Source of the DNA: Mesoplasma entomophilum
Lineage (GTDB): Bacteria; Bacillota_I; Bacilli_A; Mycoplasmatales; Mycoplasmataceae
NCBI RefSeq assembly: GCF_002804125.1
Contig: NZ_CP024966.1
Coordinates: 783,967-847,966, forward strand
Direction: 5' to 3'
DNA: 64,000 nt
Part shown: positions 1 to 11,458 of the stretch, piece after piece
Position numbering within the stretch: the first letter of the stretch is position 1
Layout of the letters: each line of letters opens with the position of its first letter
Notes under the pieces: model-generated
Database searches by the model: none
Told to the model about the DNA's origin: nothing
What the model saw: the letters and a program-made list of their open reading frames with translations, nothing else
Made by a program: the position numbers and the translations under genes

Positions 1-1878
1 TTGCTTTGTTATTGTTTCCATTCCCGAAAAACCAAATATACCCATACCTGCTGGAAAAACAACTTCTAATTTTAATATACCAGCCATGAATCCACCAAAC
101 GCCGCTGCTATACAACCAGCAACAAACGGTTTACCTTTTGGTAAATTGATACCATAAATTATTGGTTCAGTTACACCAAATAAACCAGCAATTATTGCTC
201 CCCATGAAAAGGATCTTAACTGAGAATTTTTTGTTATCAAAGCGACTCCAAGTGCTGCTCCAACTTGAGCAAATGCTGCTATAGCAACAGCTCCAACTAG
301 TACTGAAGGAACAACTGGATTTTGCATAATTGTTGAAACAAGAATGCTCATTATAATAGCTCCATGAATACCAGTTAATACTAATGGTGTTCATAAGAAT
401 GTAAATAGTGCAACTCCAAGACCAAATAATTTAGGATTTTCTAAAGCTACAGCTACTTTGCTAGCTCCCATTTCAACAAATGATAATATTGGGCCCAAAA
501 TAAATAAAACCGGTAGTATTGTAAGAGCATAAATAATGAATCCTCTAAAAATAATATCTATAACAGAAGGCATTCAAGTTTTAATTCATTTGTCTAATAA
601 AACTATTAAAATACCTGAAGCAATAAATGGTAGAACAGATCCTTCATACGCCTTAACTAAAATTGGATAGTCACCTATTTTGAATATTAATCAACCTGTT
701 CCTTTAACTCCTGCTACTCAATCTCCAAACCCTGCTTCCTCAATAGGGGTAGGAATTCCTTGAAATAAAAATCTCGATGTTAAAGTTAATCCTACCAATA
801 TTGCTAATATTGTATTTCCTTTAAAGTACTTAACTGTTGAATAACAAAACATTACACCAATCATGTTAAGCCCAACTTTACTCATTATGTAAAATAAACC
901 ACTTATAAGGTCAACATTACCAGGGTTAGAACCTTCATTTACTGCTTGTAAAACTCCAAATTGCACTAACATTGCTTGCATTGCTGCAAATAAACCAACC
1001 GCCATAAGCATTGGTATTTGAGGAACCATTATTCCCGTAACAATACTCATAAGTGTTTTTGCCAATGGTGGTTTTTGAATTTCTTTTTTTTCGGAATGAG
1101 ATTGTCCATATACTCCATTTTGAATATTAGTGATTTCATCCTTTACTTTATAAACTTCTCCACCTATAACTATTTGTAATTCATTCCCATTTCAAATAAT
1201 TCCTCTTACAAGTTCATTTTTTTTAATTTCTGCTTCCTTAACTTTTTGTTTATCTATTACTGTAAATCTTAATCTAGTCATACAGTTATATACCTGAGAA
1301 AAATTCGATTCTCCAACATCTTTTAAAAATTGTTCACCAGCCAAAACGTATTTTGATTTAAAACTGTTTAAATTTTTTAATCCTGTTTTTTTATTTATCT
1401 TTGGAGTTAATTCTTTCTTTTGAATTTCAAATACTCCAATTAAATCACCTTTTTTAGCAAAACCTTTTGAGATTTTTTTTACAACAATAGATTCAATGTT
1501 TTCTTGTTCAAAAACAATTGGTGTTTCTATTGATAAATTTTGTTTTTCAATAAATTTTAAATTAACTCCAACTATTTTACTGTTTAATGAAACTTTTTCT
1601 TTCTCTATAACTTTGACATCAAATGGTTTACCTTGCAAGCCAACTGTGTCCATACCTATATGCATTAAAACTTTTATTTCATCATACTCCATAAAAAAGG
1701 CATGCTTTGTTTCAAAAATTAGCGAAACCTTGCCTTCTTCTAGAGGAGAATAGAAATCTGAATTTTTAGGTATAATACATAAACCTTCACCCAAAAGTTT
1801 TTGAGCAAAAATTTTGTCTGTACACTCTTCGATTGGTTTAACATCACAATCTACGGGTGCATATATTTTAAATTCCAT
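1..1878 (-). CDS. PTS sugar permease, fused IIA-IIB-IIC (partial, C-terminus outside window)
   Basis: Sugar uptake with concomitant phosphorylation by the PEP phosphotransferase system. Read with TGA as Trp, 626 codons stay open to the window edge. Order of domains: IIA (about residues 1-150) with the phosphorylated His near 73 in LMHIGMDTVG; IIB (about 170-255) with the active Cys near 199 in CMTRLRF; then a hydrophobic IIC domain of the glucose/beta-glucoside superfamily, containing GVTEPIIYGINLPKGKP near the cut end. The A-B-C order differs from the common B-C-A order of BglF. The start ATG has AAAGGAAG upstream. The RpiR regulator and ROK kinase just upstream suggest one sugar-utilisation unit. 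The substrate cannot be decided; beta-glucoside, trehalose or an amino sugar are all possible. Confidence 0.9.
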
Positions 1879-1947
1879 ATTTCATACTTCCTTTCACTAA
1901 TATTATTAATCTAATCCAAATTCAGAAATTAATTTTTGGAAAAAAGT

Positions 1948-1978
1948 AAAAAACTTTTCCAAATTGGAAAAGTTTTTT
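1948..1978 (-). terminator. Hairpin terminator after the RpiR gene
   Basis: A perfect 13-base inverted repeat (AAAAAACTTTTCC / GGAAAAGTTTTTT) overlaps the stop codon of the RpiR-type gene and runs into T-rich sequence on the minus strand. It lies between the regulator and the PTS gene, so it may reduce read-through from the regulator into the permease. Confidence 0.65.
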
Positions 1979-2711
1979 AGATATTTTGGTATATGTTAAA
2001 AAATATCATTTGCAAAGCTAGAGTTCTAAAATGGAATTCACTTTTTTTTATATCGAACGAAAGAGGAAGATAGTTTTTTGTTGGTGCTTCAATCTTGTCA
2101 AATTGTCTTTCTGAAGATATGAAAAATCATTTACCTTTATCTGTTACTCTATTAATATTTTGAACTAAAGAAAAATTATCTCTGCCACAAAGTATAACAA
2201 TATTTAAAGTGTTGTCTGAAACTATATCTGTTTCAATAAAGCATTGAAAACTCTGATCAATTATGACGGGTCTTTTTTTTCTATTAATTAAAAGCTCACA
2301 AAAATAATCTGCTGCAATACTCATTTGTCCACTTCTAAAAATATTTATTTCTGAATGTTGATTTATTAATTTTGTTAAAAAGTTTATTTTGTCTTTCGAT
2401 AAATGTATATAGTTTTTTACAGCTTCAAAAATATCGATATGTTGAATTGATAAAGAATCATTATCAAATCTAGCTAATTCCATTTCTCTTTTTAATTCAA
2501 AATATAATTCTTTATAACCTGAATAACCTATTGATTGCGAAAATTTTGATATTGTAGAAACACTCACAAAACATTCTTTAGCTAATTCATCTTGAGAAAG
2601 AAGTTCTTTTTCTTCAAAAAAATGCTGTATTATTTTTTGTGCTATTATTGCAAAAGTTGCACTTTTTTGAAATCTAATTAAATTTTCTAACTTTTCATAC
2701 ACTGATGCCAT
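1977..2711 (-). CDS. RpiR-family transcriptional regulator
   Basis: Predicted DNA-binding regulator that senses a sugar phosphate. 244 residues with one TGA (Trp) near residue 195. The N-terminal ~75 residues form the RpiR-type helix-turn-helix (LAKECFVSVSTISKFSQSIG matches the family recognition helix). The rest resembles a SIS sugar-phosphate binding domain (INIFRSGQMSIAADYF), shorter than the usual ~280-residue family size. GGAGG lies upstream of the ATG. It sits between a ROK kinase and a PTS permease transcribed the same way, so local control of that sugar pathway is the simplest inference. Confidence 0.85.
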
Positions 2712-2743
2712 TTATTTTCCTCCACAAAAAAATTATATACTTT

Positions 2744-3652
2744 TTATTTTTGTTTATTCAAAAGATAGTAAACTCCATAACAACCAGCATAGTTTTTTGT
2801 TTTTGAAATTTCAACTCTATTTAAAATTGTTTCATTAAGAATCATAAAATTTTGAACTTTTATATCTTTAATTTTTGAAATTTCATTTTTTAAAAGTTCA
2901 AAAAATAGCTTATTTTCACTTACTCCGCCACCTACTGTTATTAAATCAAAATCCAATATATAATCTAAATTTAAAATTGTTTTGGCAATAGACGAAATTC
3001 ATTCTTGAACCAATTCATTTATAAGTAAATCATTTTTATTATATAGATCAAATATTTGTTTACCTGTTAAAATTTTTTCATTTTGAGTTATTTTTGAGTA
3101 TTTTAATCCTAATAATCCAATTCCTGTATCTAACGCTAATCCATGTGTATCTCCTGCTTTGCAATTATTACTAAACATCCTTGAAATTTCTCCTGCCTTT
3201 AATTCAGAACCTTTGTACAATTGATTATTTAATATAATACCGCATCCAATGGCCGACCCTATTGTTATGTTTACAAAATTTTTTATTTTTGGATTAGCTC
3301 TATAATATCATTCGCCCAGTGCTGCTGAGTTACCATCGTTTTCGATAATTATTTTTTTAATAAAAGAGTTTTTTGAGAAAAATTCTACTATATCTATATT
3401 TACATCTTTTATTCCTGATTCTGTTAGAACTCGAATATTTTTAGAGTCAATTATGCCCGGCATCGATATTCCGATTTGAACTTCACTTTCTAAAGATTTA
3501 ACTACTTTAAGTATTTCATTCAAAACATCTTCTAAAGAAATTCTTTCCTTAGAAAATGAATAATTTATATGTCCCTGTTTTATAATTATTTCTTTTTCAA
3601 AAATTATATATTTTATTCCTGATCCACCTACATCAAAAGTTGCTTGCTTCAT
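2744..3652 (-). CDS. ROK-family sugar kinase-like protein
   Basis: Probable ATP-dependent sugar kinase, 302 residues with Trp at two TGA codons. It shows the N-terminal phosphate loop FDVGGSGIKY, the catalytic-Asp segment IIENDGNSAALGE and the adenosine region ITVGGGVSEN. The Cys-rich zinc motif typical of many ROK kinases (CxCGxxGCxE) is not present. The start at 3652 was chosen because GAGGTG lies 5 bases before this ATG; an ATG four codons upstream overlaps that site. First gene of a unit with RpiR and the PTS permease. A glucokinase-type or beta-glucoside kinase role is possible but not shown. Confidence 0.8.
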
Positions 3653-3690
3653 TTTGCACCTCATATATCTAAAACTATTTTACAAAATAA

Positions 3691-3719
3691 CCTATATCAT
3701 TACTTTTTAAAAGAATCAA
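3691..3719 (-). promoter_or_regulatory. Candidate promoter for the ROK-RpiR-PTS unit
   Basis: On the minus strand TTGATT (3714-3719), 17 bases, then TATAGG (3691-3696), about 40 bases before the ROK start codon. Spacing is ideal; the -10 is imperfect. Confidence 0.45.
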
Positions 3720-4035
3720 AAGTAAATAGATTTTACATTTGGAAAATTATTTCTTTAGAAAAACACCATCTTATTCAAAAATGTTTGTTTTATTTTAATT
3801 TTAGTTTTTTAGCACTAAAGCCATAACCAAAGTTCAAATTATTGGCACTAATAATACCAATAAAGATTACGATTACAAAATCGCTAATTTTTGTAATTAT
3901 TAATAATTCATACATTTAGGTTCTAATTCCAAGAACTGCATTTATGTAATAATTAAAATTATTTTAAATACATAGAATAACAACTTTTGCATTTGCATAA
4001 TTATAATTAAATTTTAAATATTTACTAATTAAAAT
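3720..4035. other. Structured intergenic region without a gene
   Basis: No convincing ORF with a ribosome-binding site on either strand. Inverted repeats are visible: TTATTGG (3839-3845) with CCAATAA (3857-3863); ATTACAAAA (3872-3880) with TTTTGTAAT (3889-3897); and TACAT...GGTTCT / AGAACT...ATGTA spanning about 3911-3948. An imperfect direct repeat starting GCACTAA occurs near 3811 and 3845. These could be operators, an unrecognised RNA or decayed sequence. Confidence 0.5.
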
Positions 4036-4061
4036 AAAAAAAATTACCAAAAGGTAATTTT
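4036..4061 (-). terminator. Terminator after tuf
   Basis: Stem AAAATTACC / GGTAATTTT with a 4-base loop followed by a T-run on the minus strand, about 20 bases after the tuf stop codon. It ends the str operon. Confidence 0.85.
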
Positions 4062-4082
4062 CTAATTTTCAATTAATAAAGA

Positions 4083-5267
4083 TTATTGAACTGCAATAAC
4101 TGTTCCAGCTCCAATAGTTCTTCCACCTTCACGGATTGAGAATTTTGTTCCATCTTCAACAGCAATTGGTTTAATTAATTCAATTGTCATTTCAACGTTA
4201 TCTCCAGGCATAACCATGTCTGTTCCAGCAGGTAATGTTACTTCACCAGTAACATCAGTTGTACGGAAGTAGAATTGAGGACGGTATTTGTTAAAGAATG
4301 GTTTGTGACGTCCACCTTCTTCAGTAGTTAACGCATAAACTGATGCTTGTAATTTAGTATGAGGTTTAATAGTTCCAGGTTTAGCTAAAACTTGTCCACG
4401 TTCAATACCTTCTCTGTCAACACCACGTAATAATGCTCCTACGTTATCTCCAGCTTCAGCAAAGTCTAATAATTTTCTGAACATTTCTAATCCAGTAACA
4501 ACACATTTTTTAGCTTCTTCAACTAAACCAACGATTTCAACTTCTTCGTTAACTTTAATTGTTCCACGTTCAACACGTCCTGTAGCAACAGTTCCACGTC
4601 CTGTAATTGTGAAAACGTCTTCAACAGGCATTAAGAATGTTTTATCTGAATCACGAGTTGGTGTTGGGATGTATTCATCAACTGCAGCCATTAATTCTTC
4701 AATAGCAGCAACTCATTTAGCTTCTCCGTTTAATGCTCCTAAAGCTGATCCACGGATAACTGGTGCTCCGTCTCCATCGAAGTCGTAAGTTGATAATAAA
4801 TCTCTAACTTCCATTTCAACTAAGTCGATCATTTCTTCATCATCAACCATGTCACATTTGTTTAAGAAAACAACAATTTTTGGAACTCCAACTTGTCTTG
4901 ATAATAAGATGTGTTCACGAGTTTGAGGCATAGGTCCATCAGTTGCAGCAACAACTAAGATCCCACCATCCATTTGAGCAGCACCTGTAATCATGTTTTT
5001 AACATAATCGGCGTGTCCTGGACAGTCTACGTGTGCGTAGTGTCTGTTTTCTGTTTTATATTCAACGTGTGAAGTATTAATTGTAATTCCACGTTCTCTT
5101 TCTTCTGGAGCGTTATCGATATTTGCGTAATCTTTAAATTCTGCTCCACCTTTATCTGCTAAAACTTTAGTAATAGCAGCAGTTAATGTAGTTTTACCGT
5201 GGTCAACGTGTCCAATAGTACCAATGTTAACGTGAGGTAAACTACGGTCAAAAGCTTCTTTTGCCAT
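4083..5267 (-). CDS. tuf: Elongation factor Tu
   Basis: GTPase that delivers aminoacyl-tRNA to the ribosome. 394 residues, the usual length. G1 GHVDHGKTT, switch II/G3 DCPGHADYV and G4 NKCD are intact; domains II and III follow ([14 protein letters not shown], then a C-terminal IGAGTV). One TGA (Trp) near residue 185 splits the frame if code 11 is used. Last gene of rpsL-rpsG-fusA-tuf; it seems to have its own promoter and a GC-rich leader hairpin in the gap after fusA. AGGAG precedes the ATG. Confidence 0.99.
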
Positions 5268-5326
5268 TTTTGTATTTCTCCTTTATTTATATCTAGCGAT
5301 ATTAGATTTACTTTCTAGTATCTTTA

Positions 5327-5344
5327 CCGCCCCCGTAGGGGCGC
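5327..5344 (-). promoter_or_regulatory. GC-rich UNCG tetraloop hairpin in the tuf leader
   Basis: The minus strand reads CGCCCC, TACG, GGGGCG: six G-C-type pairs closed by a cUACGg loop, an exceptionally stable RNA hairpin, in a region otherwise almost all A and T. No T-run follows, so it does not look like a terminator. It is about 60 bases before the tuf start codon; a role in mRNA stability, processing or protein binding is inference. Confidence 0.6.
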
Positions 5345-5367
5345 AAATTATTCTTTTAATTAAGAAT

Positions 5368-5396
5368 ATTTTAACTTTTTACATGAATAAGTGCAA
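5368..5396 (-). promoter_or_regulatory. Candidate tuf promoter
   Basis: Minus strand TTGCAC (5391-5396), 17 bases, TAAAAT (5368-5373), just after the fusA stop codon. It would give a leader of about 95 bases for tuf that carries the GC-rich hairpin. Confidence 0.5.
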
Positions 5397-5406
5397 TTAT
5401 ATATTA

Positions 5407-7476
5407 CTACTTACCTGATTTTTTAATAATTTCTTCTGCAATTGATCTAGGTGCTTCAGCATAATGACTGAAAATCATAGTATAGTTTCCACGTCCTTGT
5501 GTGAATGATCTTAATTCTGTTGCATAACCAAACATTTCTGTTAGAGGAACTTTAGATTTAATTGTTTGTGCATTTCCTCTTTGTTCTGATCCTTCGATTA
5601 ATCCACGTTTTGATGAAATGTTACCCATTACATCTCCATAATATTCATCTGGAACAGTTACTTCAACGTTCATGATTGGTTCTAAGATAACTGGATTCAT
5701 TTTTTTACATGCTTCTTTTAAAGCAAATGATGCAGCGATTTTATAAGCCATTTCGTTTGAGTCAACGTCGTGCATTGATCCATCAACGATTGTTGCTTTA
5801 ACATCGATCATTGGGTATCCAGCAACTACCCCATTTGTAAGTGCGTTTTCTAAACCAACACGTGCAGCATTGATGTATTCTTTAGAAACACGTCCTCCAG
5901 TAATTTTGTCAACTCATTCGAATCCTTTATCAACATTTGGTTCAAATTCAATAACAACGTGACCATATGATCCACGTCCTCCTGATTGTTTAACATATTT
6001 ACCTTCAGCTTTTGCTGGTAATTTAATTGTTTCACGGTATGAAACTTGAGGTGCTCCAACGTTTGTTTCAACTTTGAATTCACGTCTCATACGGTCAACA
6101 ATAATATCTAAGTGTAATTCACCCATACCAGCAATAATAGTTTGTCCAGTTTCTTCATCAGTATATGTTCTGAAAGTTGGATCTTCTTCTGCTAATTTTG
6201 ATAATGCTAATCCCATTTTTTCTTGATCCGCTTTAGTTTTTGGTTCTAAAGCTAATTGGATAACTGGTTCTGGGAATACCATTGATTCTAAAATAATTTC
6301 ATGTTTTTCATCAACTAAAGTATCACCTGTTGTAGTATTTTTTAAACCAACAGCAGCTGCGATATCTCCAGCATAAACTTCTTCGATTTCGTTACGGTTG
6401 TTTGCGTGCATTTGTAAAATACGTCCTACACGTTCCTTATCACCTTTTGTTGAGTTTAATACATAACTTCCTTTTGTAAGAATACCTGAGTAAACTCTAA
6501 AGAATGTTAATTTTCCAACGAATGGGTCAGTCATAACTTTGAAAGCTAAAGCTGAGAATGGCTCATTGTCATCTGCATGTCTTTCTGCTTCTTCACCATT
6601 TGGTAAGATTCCTTTAATAGCAGGAACATCTAAAGGTGATGGTAAGTAGTCAACAACTGCGTCTAATAATAATTTAACACCCTTGTTTTTGAAAGCTGAT
6701 CCAGCTAATACTGGGAAGAATTCTGCACCAATAACCCCTTTACGGATTGCTTGTTTTAATTCAGGAATAGTGATTTCTTCACCATCTAAGAATTTCATCA
6801 TTAATTCTTCATCATATTCAACAGCAGCTTCAACTAATTCACTTCTTAAAATTTCTGCTTGATCTTTTAAATCTGCAGGAATTTCAATTTCTTTAGCAAT
6901 TTCTTCAGCTTTACCATCAAATTCGTAAGCTTTCATTTCAACTAAATCAATTAATCCTGTGAAGTTATCTTCAGCACCGATTGGTAATTGAATTGGAGCA
7001 GCTTTAGCTCCTAAACGGTCCCCGATAGATTTAACTGAGTAAATGAAATCTGCTCCAGTTTTATCCATTTTGTTAACAAAAACAATACGAGGAACTCTAT
7101 AAGTAGTTGCTTGTCTTCAAACAGTTTCTGTTTGAGGTTCAACTCCTGATTGTCCATCAAGAACTGCAACAGCTCCATCAAGAACACGTAATGAACGTTC
7201 AACTTCAACAGTGAAGTCAACGTGACCCGGAGTATCAATTATGTTAAAACGGTTATTTTTTCAGAATGCTGTAGTTGCAGCTGAAGTAATTGTAATACCA
7301 CGTTCTTGCTCTTGTGCCATTCAGTCCATTTGTGAAGCTCCTTCATGAGTTTCACCAATTTTGTGAATTTTACCTGTGTGGAATAAAATACGTTCTGTAG
7401 TAGTAGTTTTCCCAGCATCAATGTGAGCCATAATTCCAAGGTTACGAGTATTTTCTAAACTAAATTCTCTTGGCAT
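5407..7476 (-). CDS. fusA: Elongation factor G
   Basis: Translocation GTPase. 689 residues, normal length. It begins [20 protein letters not shown], with the G1 motif [12 protein letters not shown], the DTPGHVDF box and NKMDK; domains IV and V follow, including the C-terminal [14 protein letters not shown]. Several TGA codons encode Trp (for example in [10 protein letters not shown] and the tip of domain IV). GGGGGC precedes the ATG. Third gene of the str operon, 37 bases after rpsG. Confidence 0.99.
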
Positions 7477-7513
7477 AATTTTGCCCCCTATCTAAATAAA
7501 ATAATTGTTGATC

Positions 7514-7981
<468 letters not shown>

Positions 7982-8061
7982 ATTTTTGACTCCTTTCATG
8001 ATTTATAAATTTGTGATACTTATTTGTGGTTCATTTCACGGTTATTCTAAACTTAATTAGA

Positions 8062-8475
8062 TTATTTTTTTGGTCTTTTGGCCCCGTATAATGAACGAGA
8101 TTGTTTACGGTTGTTAACTGCTTGAGTATCTAATGTTCCACGAATAATGTGGTAACGTACCCCTGGTAAGTCTTTTACACGTCCCCCACGAATTAAAACA
8201 ACTGAGTGTTCTTGAAGGTTGTGACCTTCTCCTGGGATATATGCATTAACTTCCATTCCATTTGTTAATCTAACACGAGCGTATTTACGTAACGCAGAGT
8301 TGGGTTTTTTGGGTGTCATTGTAGCAACACGAGTACATACTCCTCTTTTTTGAGGTGCAGAAACTTTAGTCACTTTCTTTTTCAATGAGTTTACCCCTCT
8401 GTTTAAAGCAGGTGCTTTTGTTTTTCAAGTTTTAGCTTTACGATTTGTTTTAACTAATTGATTGATTGTTGGCAT
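8062..8475 (-). CDS. rpsL: 30S ribosomal protein S12
   Basis: Decoding-centre ribosomal protein, 137 residues, starting [20 protein letters not shown] (a TGA gives the Trp) and containing the conserved segments [11 protein letters not shown] and [21 protein letters not shown]. Start chosen at 8475 with AAAGGAGG upstream; the ATG-like positions further inside miss the conserved N-terminus. First gene of the str operon, with a strong promoter just upstream. Confidence 0.98.
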
Positions 8476-8524
8476 TGTATTTCCTCCTTTCACAATTCCG
8501 TGTGTGTTGAACTCACATAAATAA

Positions 8525-8553
8525 ATTATACACTTTATTAATGAAAAGTTCAA
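8525..8553 (-). promoter_or_regulatory. str operon promoter
   Basis: Minus strand TTGAAC (8548-8553), 17 bases, TATAAT (8525-8530), about 50 bases before the rpsL start. This is the best sigma-70-type match seen in the window. Confidence 0.8.
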
Positions 8554-8577
8554 ACTTATCTTAACTAGTGTATTTTT

Positions 8578-9126
8578 TTATATTATTTTTAGTATTTCAA
8601 TTAAAGCAATTATAGTTTGCTGATTACTCATTAAATCACTTTGTAGTTTAGTTTTTTGTTTATTTTGATTTATATAATTTAATAATTTGGTTAACAACTC
8701 ACTTTTTTGTTCAATATTGTATTTTTCTTCATTTTCAATCACTTTTTTTATCAACAATGAAATATTATCTTCAGAAGTAATTATATAATCTTTGTTTTCT
8801 TGATAACTCACAACAAATAATTTGTAAAAATTCTCTTCAATAAATTCAGACATATCTTGAGGATTTTTGTAAAAGACAGCAAGTGTTTTTTTGTAGAAAA
8901 TAAGTTCATTTTCTAAATGACTTAAAATCTCTTCAAAAGCAACTAAGTTATATTGTTTACAACTCTTAATTAATTTTATTAATTCATGCAATTGAGCAAT
9001 ATTTTCAATTCTTAAATTGTTGTTTCAAAAGTTTTTAACATTATTATCAAATGAAAAAGCATCAAGCATTTTAAAACCCTGATATGATTTGTTAATTTGG
9101 CTGAAAACTGTTTTTTCTATACTCAT
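8578..9126 (-). CDS. Conserved-looking protein of unknown function
   Basis: 182 residues, not recognised. Mostly helical composition, rich in Leu, Ile, Lys and Glu with many Asn; no signal peptide, membrane segment or catalytic motif visible. One TGA encodes Trp near residue 35. The ATG has AAGGAG upstream, and the stop codon of cardiolipin synthase is only 9 bases before it, overlapping this ribosome-binding site, so it is very likely co-transcribed with cls. A link to membrane lipid metabolism is suggested only by position. Confidence 0.75.
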
Positions 9127-9135
9127 TTTGACTCC

Positions 9136-10695
9136 TTATAAAAGTGGTGCCATTATATTGTAAGCTTTAACCACAATTTTTTTTCAAATAGATAAATCTT
9201 TGTTTGGCATAAATTTATATTCAAAAGATTTCTCCATATCATGAATCATTTTTTTAGTAATATCTTCGTTTAATCTATTAGATTTTATTAAAGCCATTGT
9301 TTGTTGATCACAGAATAAAGCTCTATAGTCTAAGTTTGAGCTTCCTGTAAATGATATTGAATCATCAAAAATATAAGTTTTTTCATGAATGAATGTGTCA
9401 TTCATTGAGTAAATTTTAACACCGTTTTCAAACATTTTTTTAGTTCATTGCTTTGATACTTCCAATAATAAAAACTTGTCTGATCTTCCAGGAAGTAAAA
9501 TACGTACGTCAAGTCCTGTTGAAGCAGCATTACACAATGCATTAATAATTTCTGGTGGTGGTATAAAGTAAGGGGATTTTAATCAAATTCTATTTTGAGC
9601 AGAGTGAATTAAATTTAAAAGTAGTTCCAAGCAAATTGGTCTTTCATGGTTTGGGCCATCAGAAACAATTTGTATAAATTCATTTGTTAAAAAACGAGTT
9701 CTATTAACTTTACCAAACATAGGCTCAAGCTTTTCAATTTTGTTTTGTTTTTTACCAGCATAAAAGTTTCAATCTTTTTTAAAAATTGATTCTATTTCTT
9801 GAACACTTTCTCCAACCATTCTGATAGCTGAATCATTTCAAAAACCAAACACACCACTCTTATTAATATACTCATCTGACATATTAATTCCACCTAAATA
9901 ACCAATTTTTCCATCAATAGAAATATCTTTTCTATGATCTCTATAGTTTGCGTTTCATTTTACAAAAGGAAAATGAATAGGAGAATATGCTATTATATTT
10001 GCACCTTCTTGTAATAGCCTTTTTTTGCTTTTTGTAAATCTTCCATAACTACCTAAAAAATCGTATATAATGTAAACTCTAATTCCCTGATGCATTTTTT
10101 GAATTAATAAATTAGTCAGTTTTTCTAAAAATTCACCCTCTGAAATTATGTAACAATTTATCAAAACGTATTCCTTTGCTGTATTAATATCGTTTAGTAA
10201 ATTTGCAAAATATTCATTTCCTGACTGTAAGTATTTGATTTCTGTATTTGTATATATGCTTTCCTTTTGTTGTTCAAACGTCATCATGAATGATCTTTTA
10301 AATTCTGGATTTTCTTTCTCAATAGCTTTTAAATTTTCAATATCGTATTGAGTTTTAGCTTGCAAAGCACTAACTGAATTTTTATTATACAAATAGTTTT
10401 TATTTTTTTTATATTTATAAACTCTTCCTAAAAATAAATATGAAATAATACCAAAAAATGGAATAAGAATAATAAAAAGCGCTCATCTAATTCTTGTTTC
10501 AATTCTTCTTTTTCTATTGCAAAGAACAACAATAGCTCATGACATTGAAAATAAGTGTGTAATAGAAATAAAGAAAATAAAAGGCAATGGTGTTGAAATG
10601 AAAAAGTTAAGGCATAAGTTAATTGCTACATATAATGCTCCACCTATGCTGTACATTGCAATTAGTGAAATTGTTGCTACAAACGGTTTTCTCAT
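9136..10695 (-). CDS. cls: Cardiolipin synthase (phospholipase D family)
   Basis: Joins two phosphatidylglycerol molecules into cardiolipin at the membrane. 519 residues with several TGA Trp codons. Two to three N-terminal hydrophobic segments (about residues 5-75) are followed by two phospholipase D motifs: HRKDISID, with GYLGGIN after it, and HEKTYIFD, with SFTGSSNLD after it. Length matches bacterial Cls. Its ATG overlaps the stop of the gene before it (TAATG) and its own stop overlaps the next ribosome-binding site, giving a three-gene operon. AAGGTG is the ribosome-binding site. Confidence 0.95.
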
Positions 10696-11420
10696 TATCA
10701 AGCACCTTCCCTAAATTTAAACATTTTGCTTTTTTTAGTTAATCATTTATTAACTTTTGAAATTATACCATTAAAGTAAAATGGTGAAATTTCTTTTGTA
10801 GATTCGCTTAATAAATCATTTAATTTTAATTTAAATAAAAAGTTATTATATGTATTTATATTTGATTCAAAATCTGATTCAAAATATGTTATTACATACA
10901 TTGAAAGTAAGTAACCATATTTGTAAAAAGAATCACCATTATCATCTGATATTTTTGAAAATATAGTTCCTATTTCAGAATAATAGAAATGTTTTCTTTT
11001 GTTAATAATTTCATCTGAAAAAGAGGAAAAGTTTTTTATATCGTTAAAAACTTCTTTTTCATAATTAACTTTCATAATACTTTTATTGGTACTTGTGGGC
11101 AAAAGTGTTTCAATTATTTTTGTTATTTTTATCTTTTCAATTTTTACTTCTTTTGTTTCTGCGCCGTCTAAGTTTGTGTAAAGTAATCTTGAATAAAGCA
11201 CTATATAAATTATTTCAGTAATAAATTTTCTTTTGTTTTTTCCTTCTAAACTAATCAAGTTTAAAAATACTTTAAGTATTATATTTTCTTGAGCAAAAAT
11301 AACCAATTTCTTAGCTTCTTTTTTACTTATTCCATGCTCCATTAATCAATTATTTATTTCTTTACTTCTTGATTTAATAAAATGATTTTGCTTTTTGATG
11401 CTTTTTGTAATTTTAAACAT
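10695..11420 (-). CDS. Protein of unknown function, cls operon
   Basis: 241 residues, not recognised. Starts MFKITKSIKKQNHF; Lys/Ile/Asn-rich and predicted helical, with no clear membrane segment or catalytic motif. Two TGA codons encode Trp (NNWLMEHG and KVNKWLTKK). AAGGA lies before the ATG, and the TAA stop overlaps the cls start codon by one base, so translation is probably coupled to cls. Confidence 0.7.
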
Positions 11421-11458
11421 TAGAAAATTCCTTTATATTTCTTTAATATTTTAACTTA

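Noticed and set aside
1496..1753. Plus-strand ORF of 85 codons inside the PTS gene
   Set aside because: No ribosome-binding site and the opposite frame encodes clear IIA/IIB motifs; it is antisense shadow, like several others over prfA, ychF and uraA.
3644..3826. Plus-strand ORF of 60 codons in the gap before tuf
   Set aside because: No ribosome-binding site, overlaps the ROK start and promoter, no recognisable protein features.
4083..5267. Apparent split or frameshifted genes (tuf, fusA, prfA and many others)
   Set aside because: Each break is an in-frame TGA at a position expected to be Trp; no true frameshift was found.
10517..10714. Plus-strand ORF opposite the start of cls
   Set aside because: Antisense to the membrane-spanning start of cls; no ribosome-binding site.
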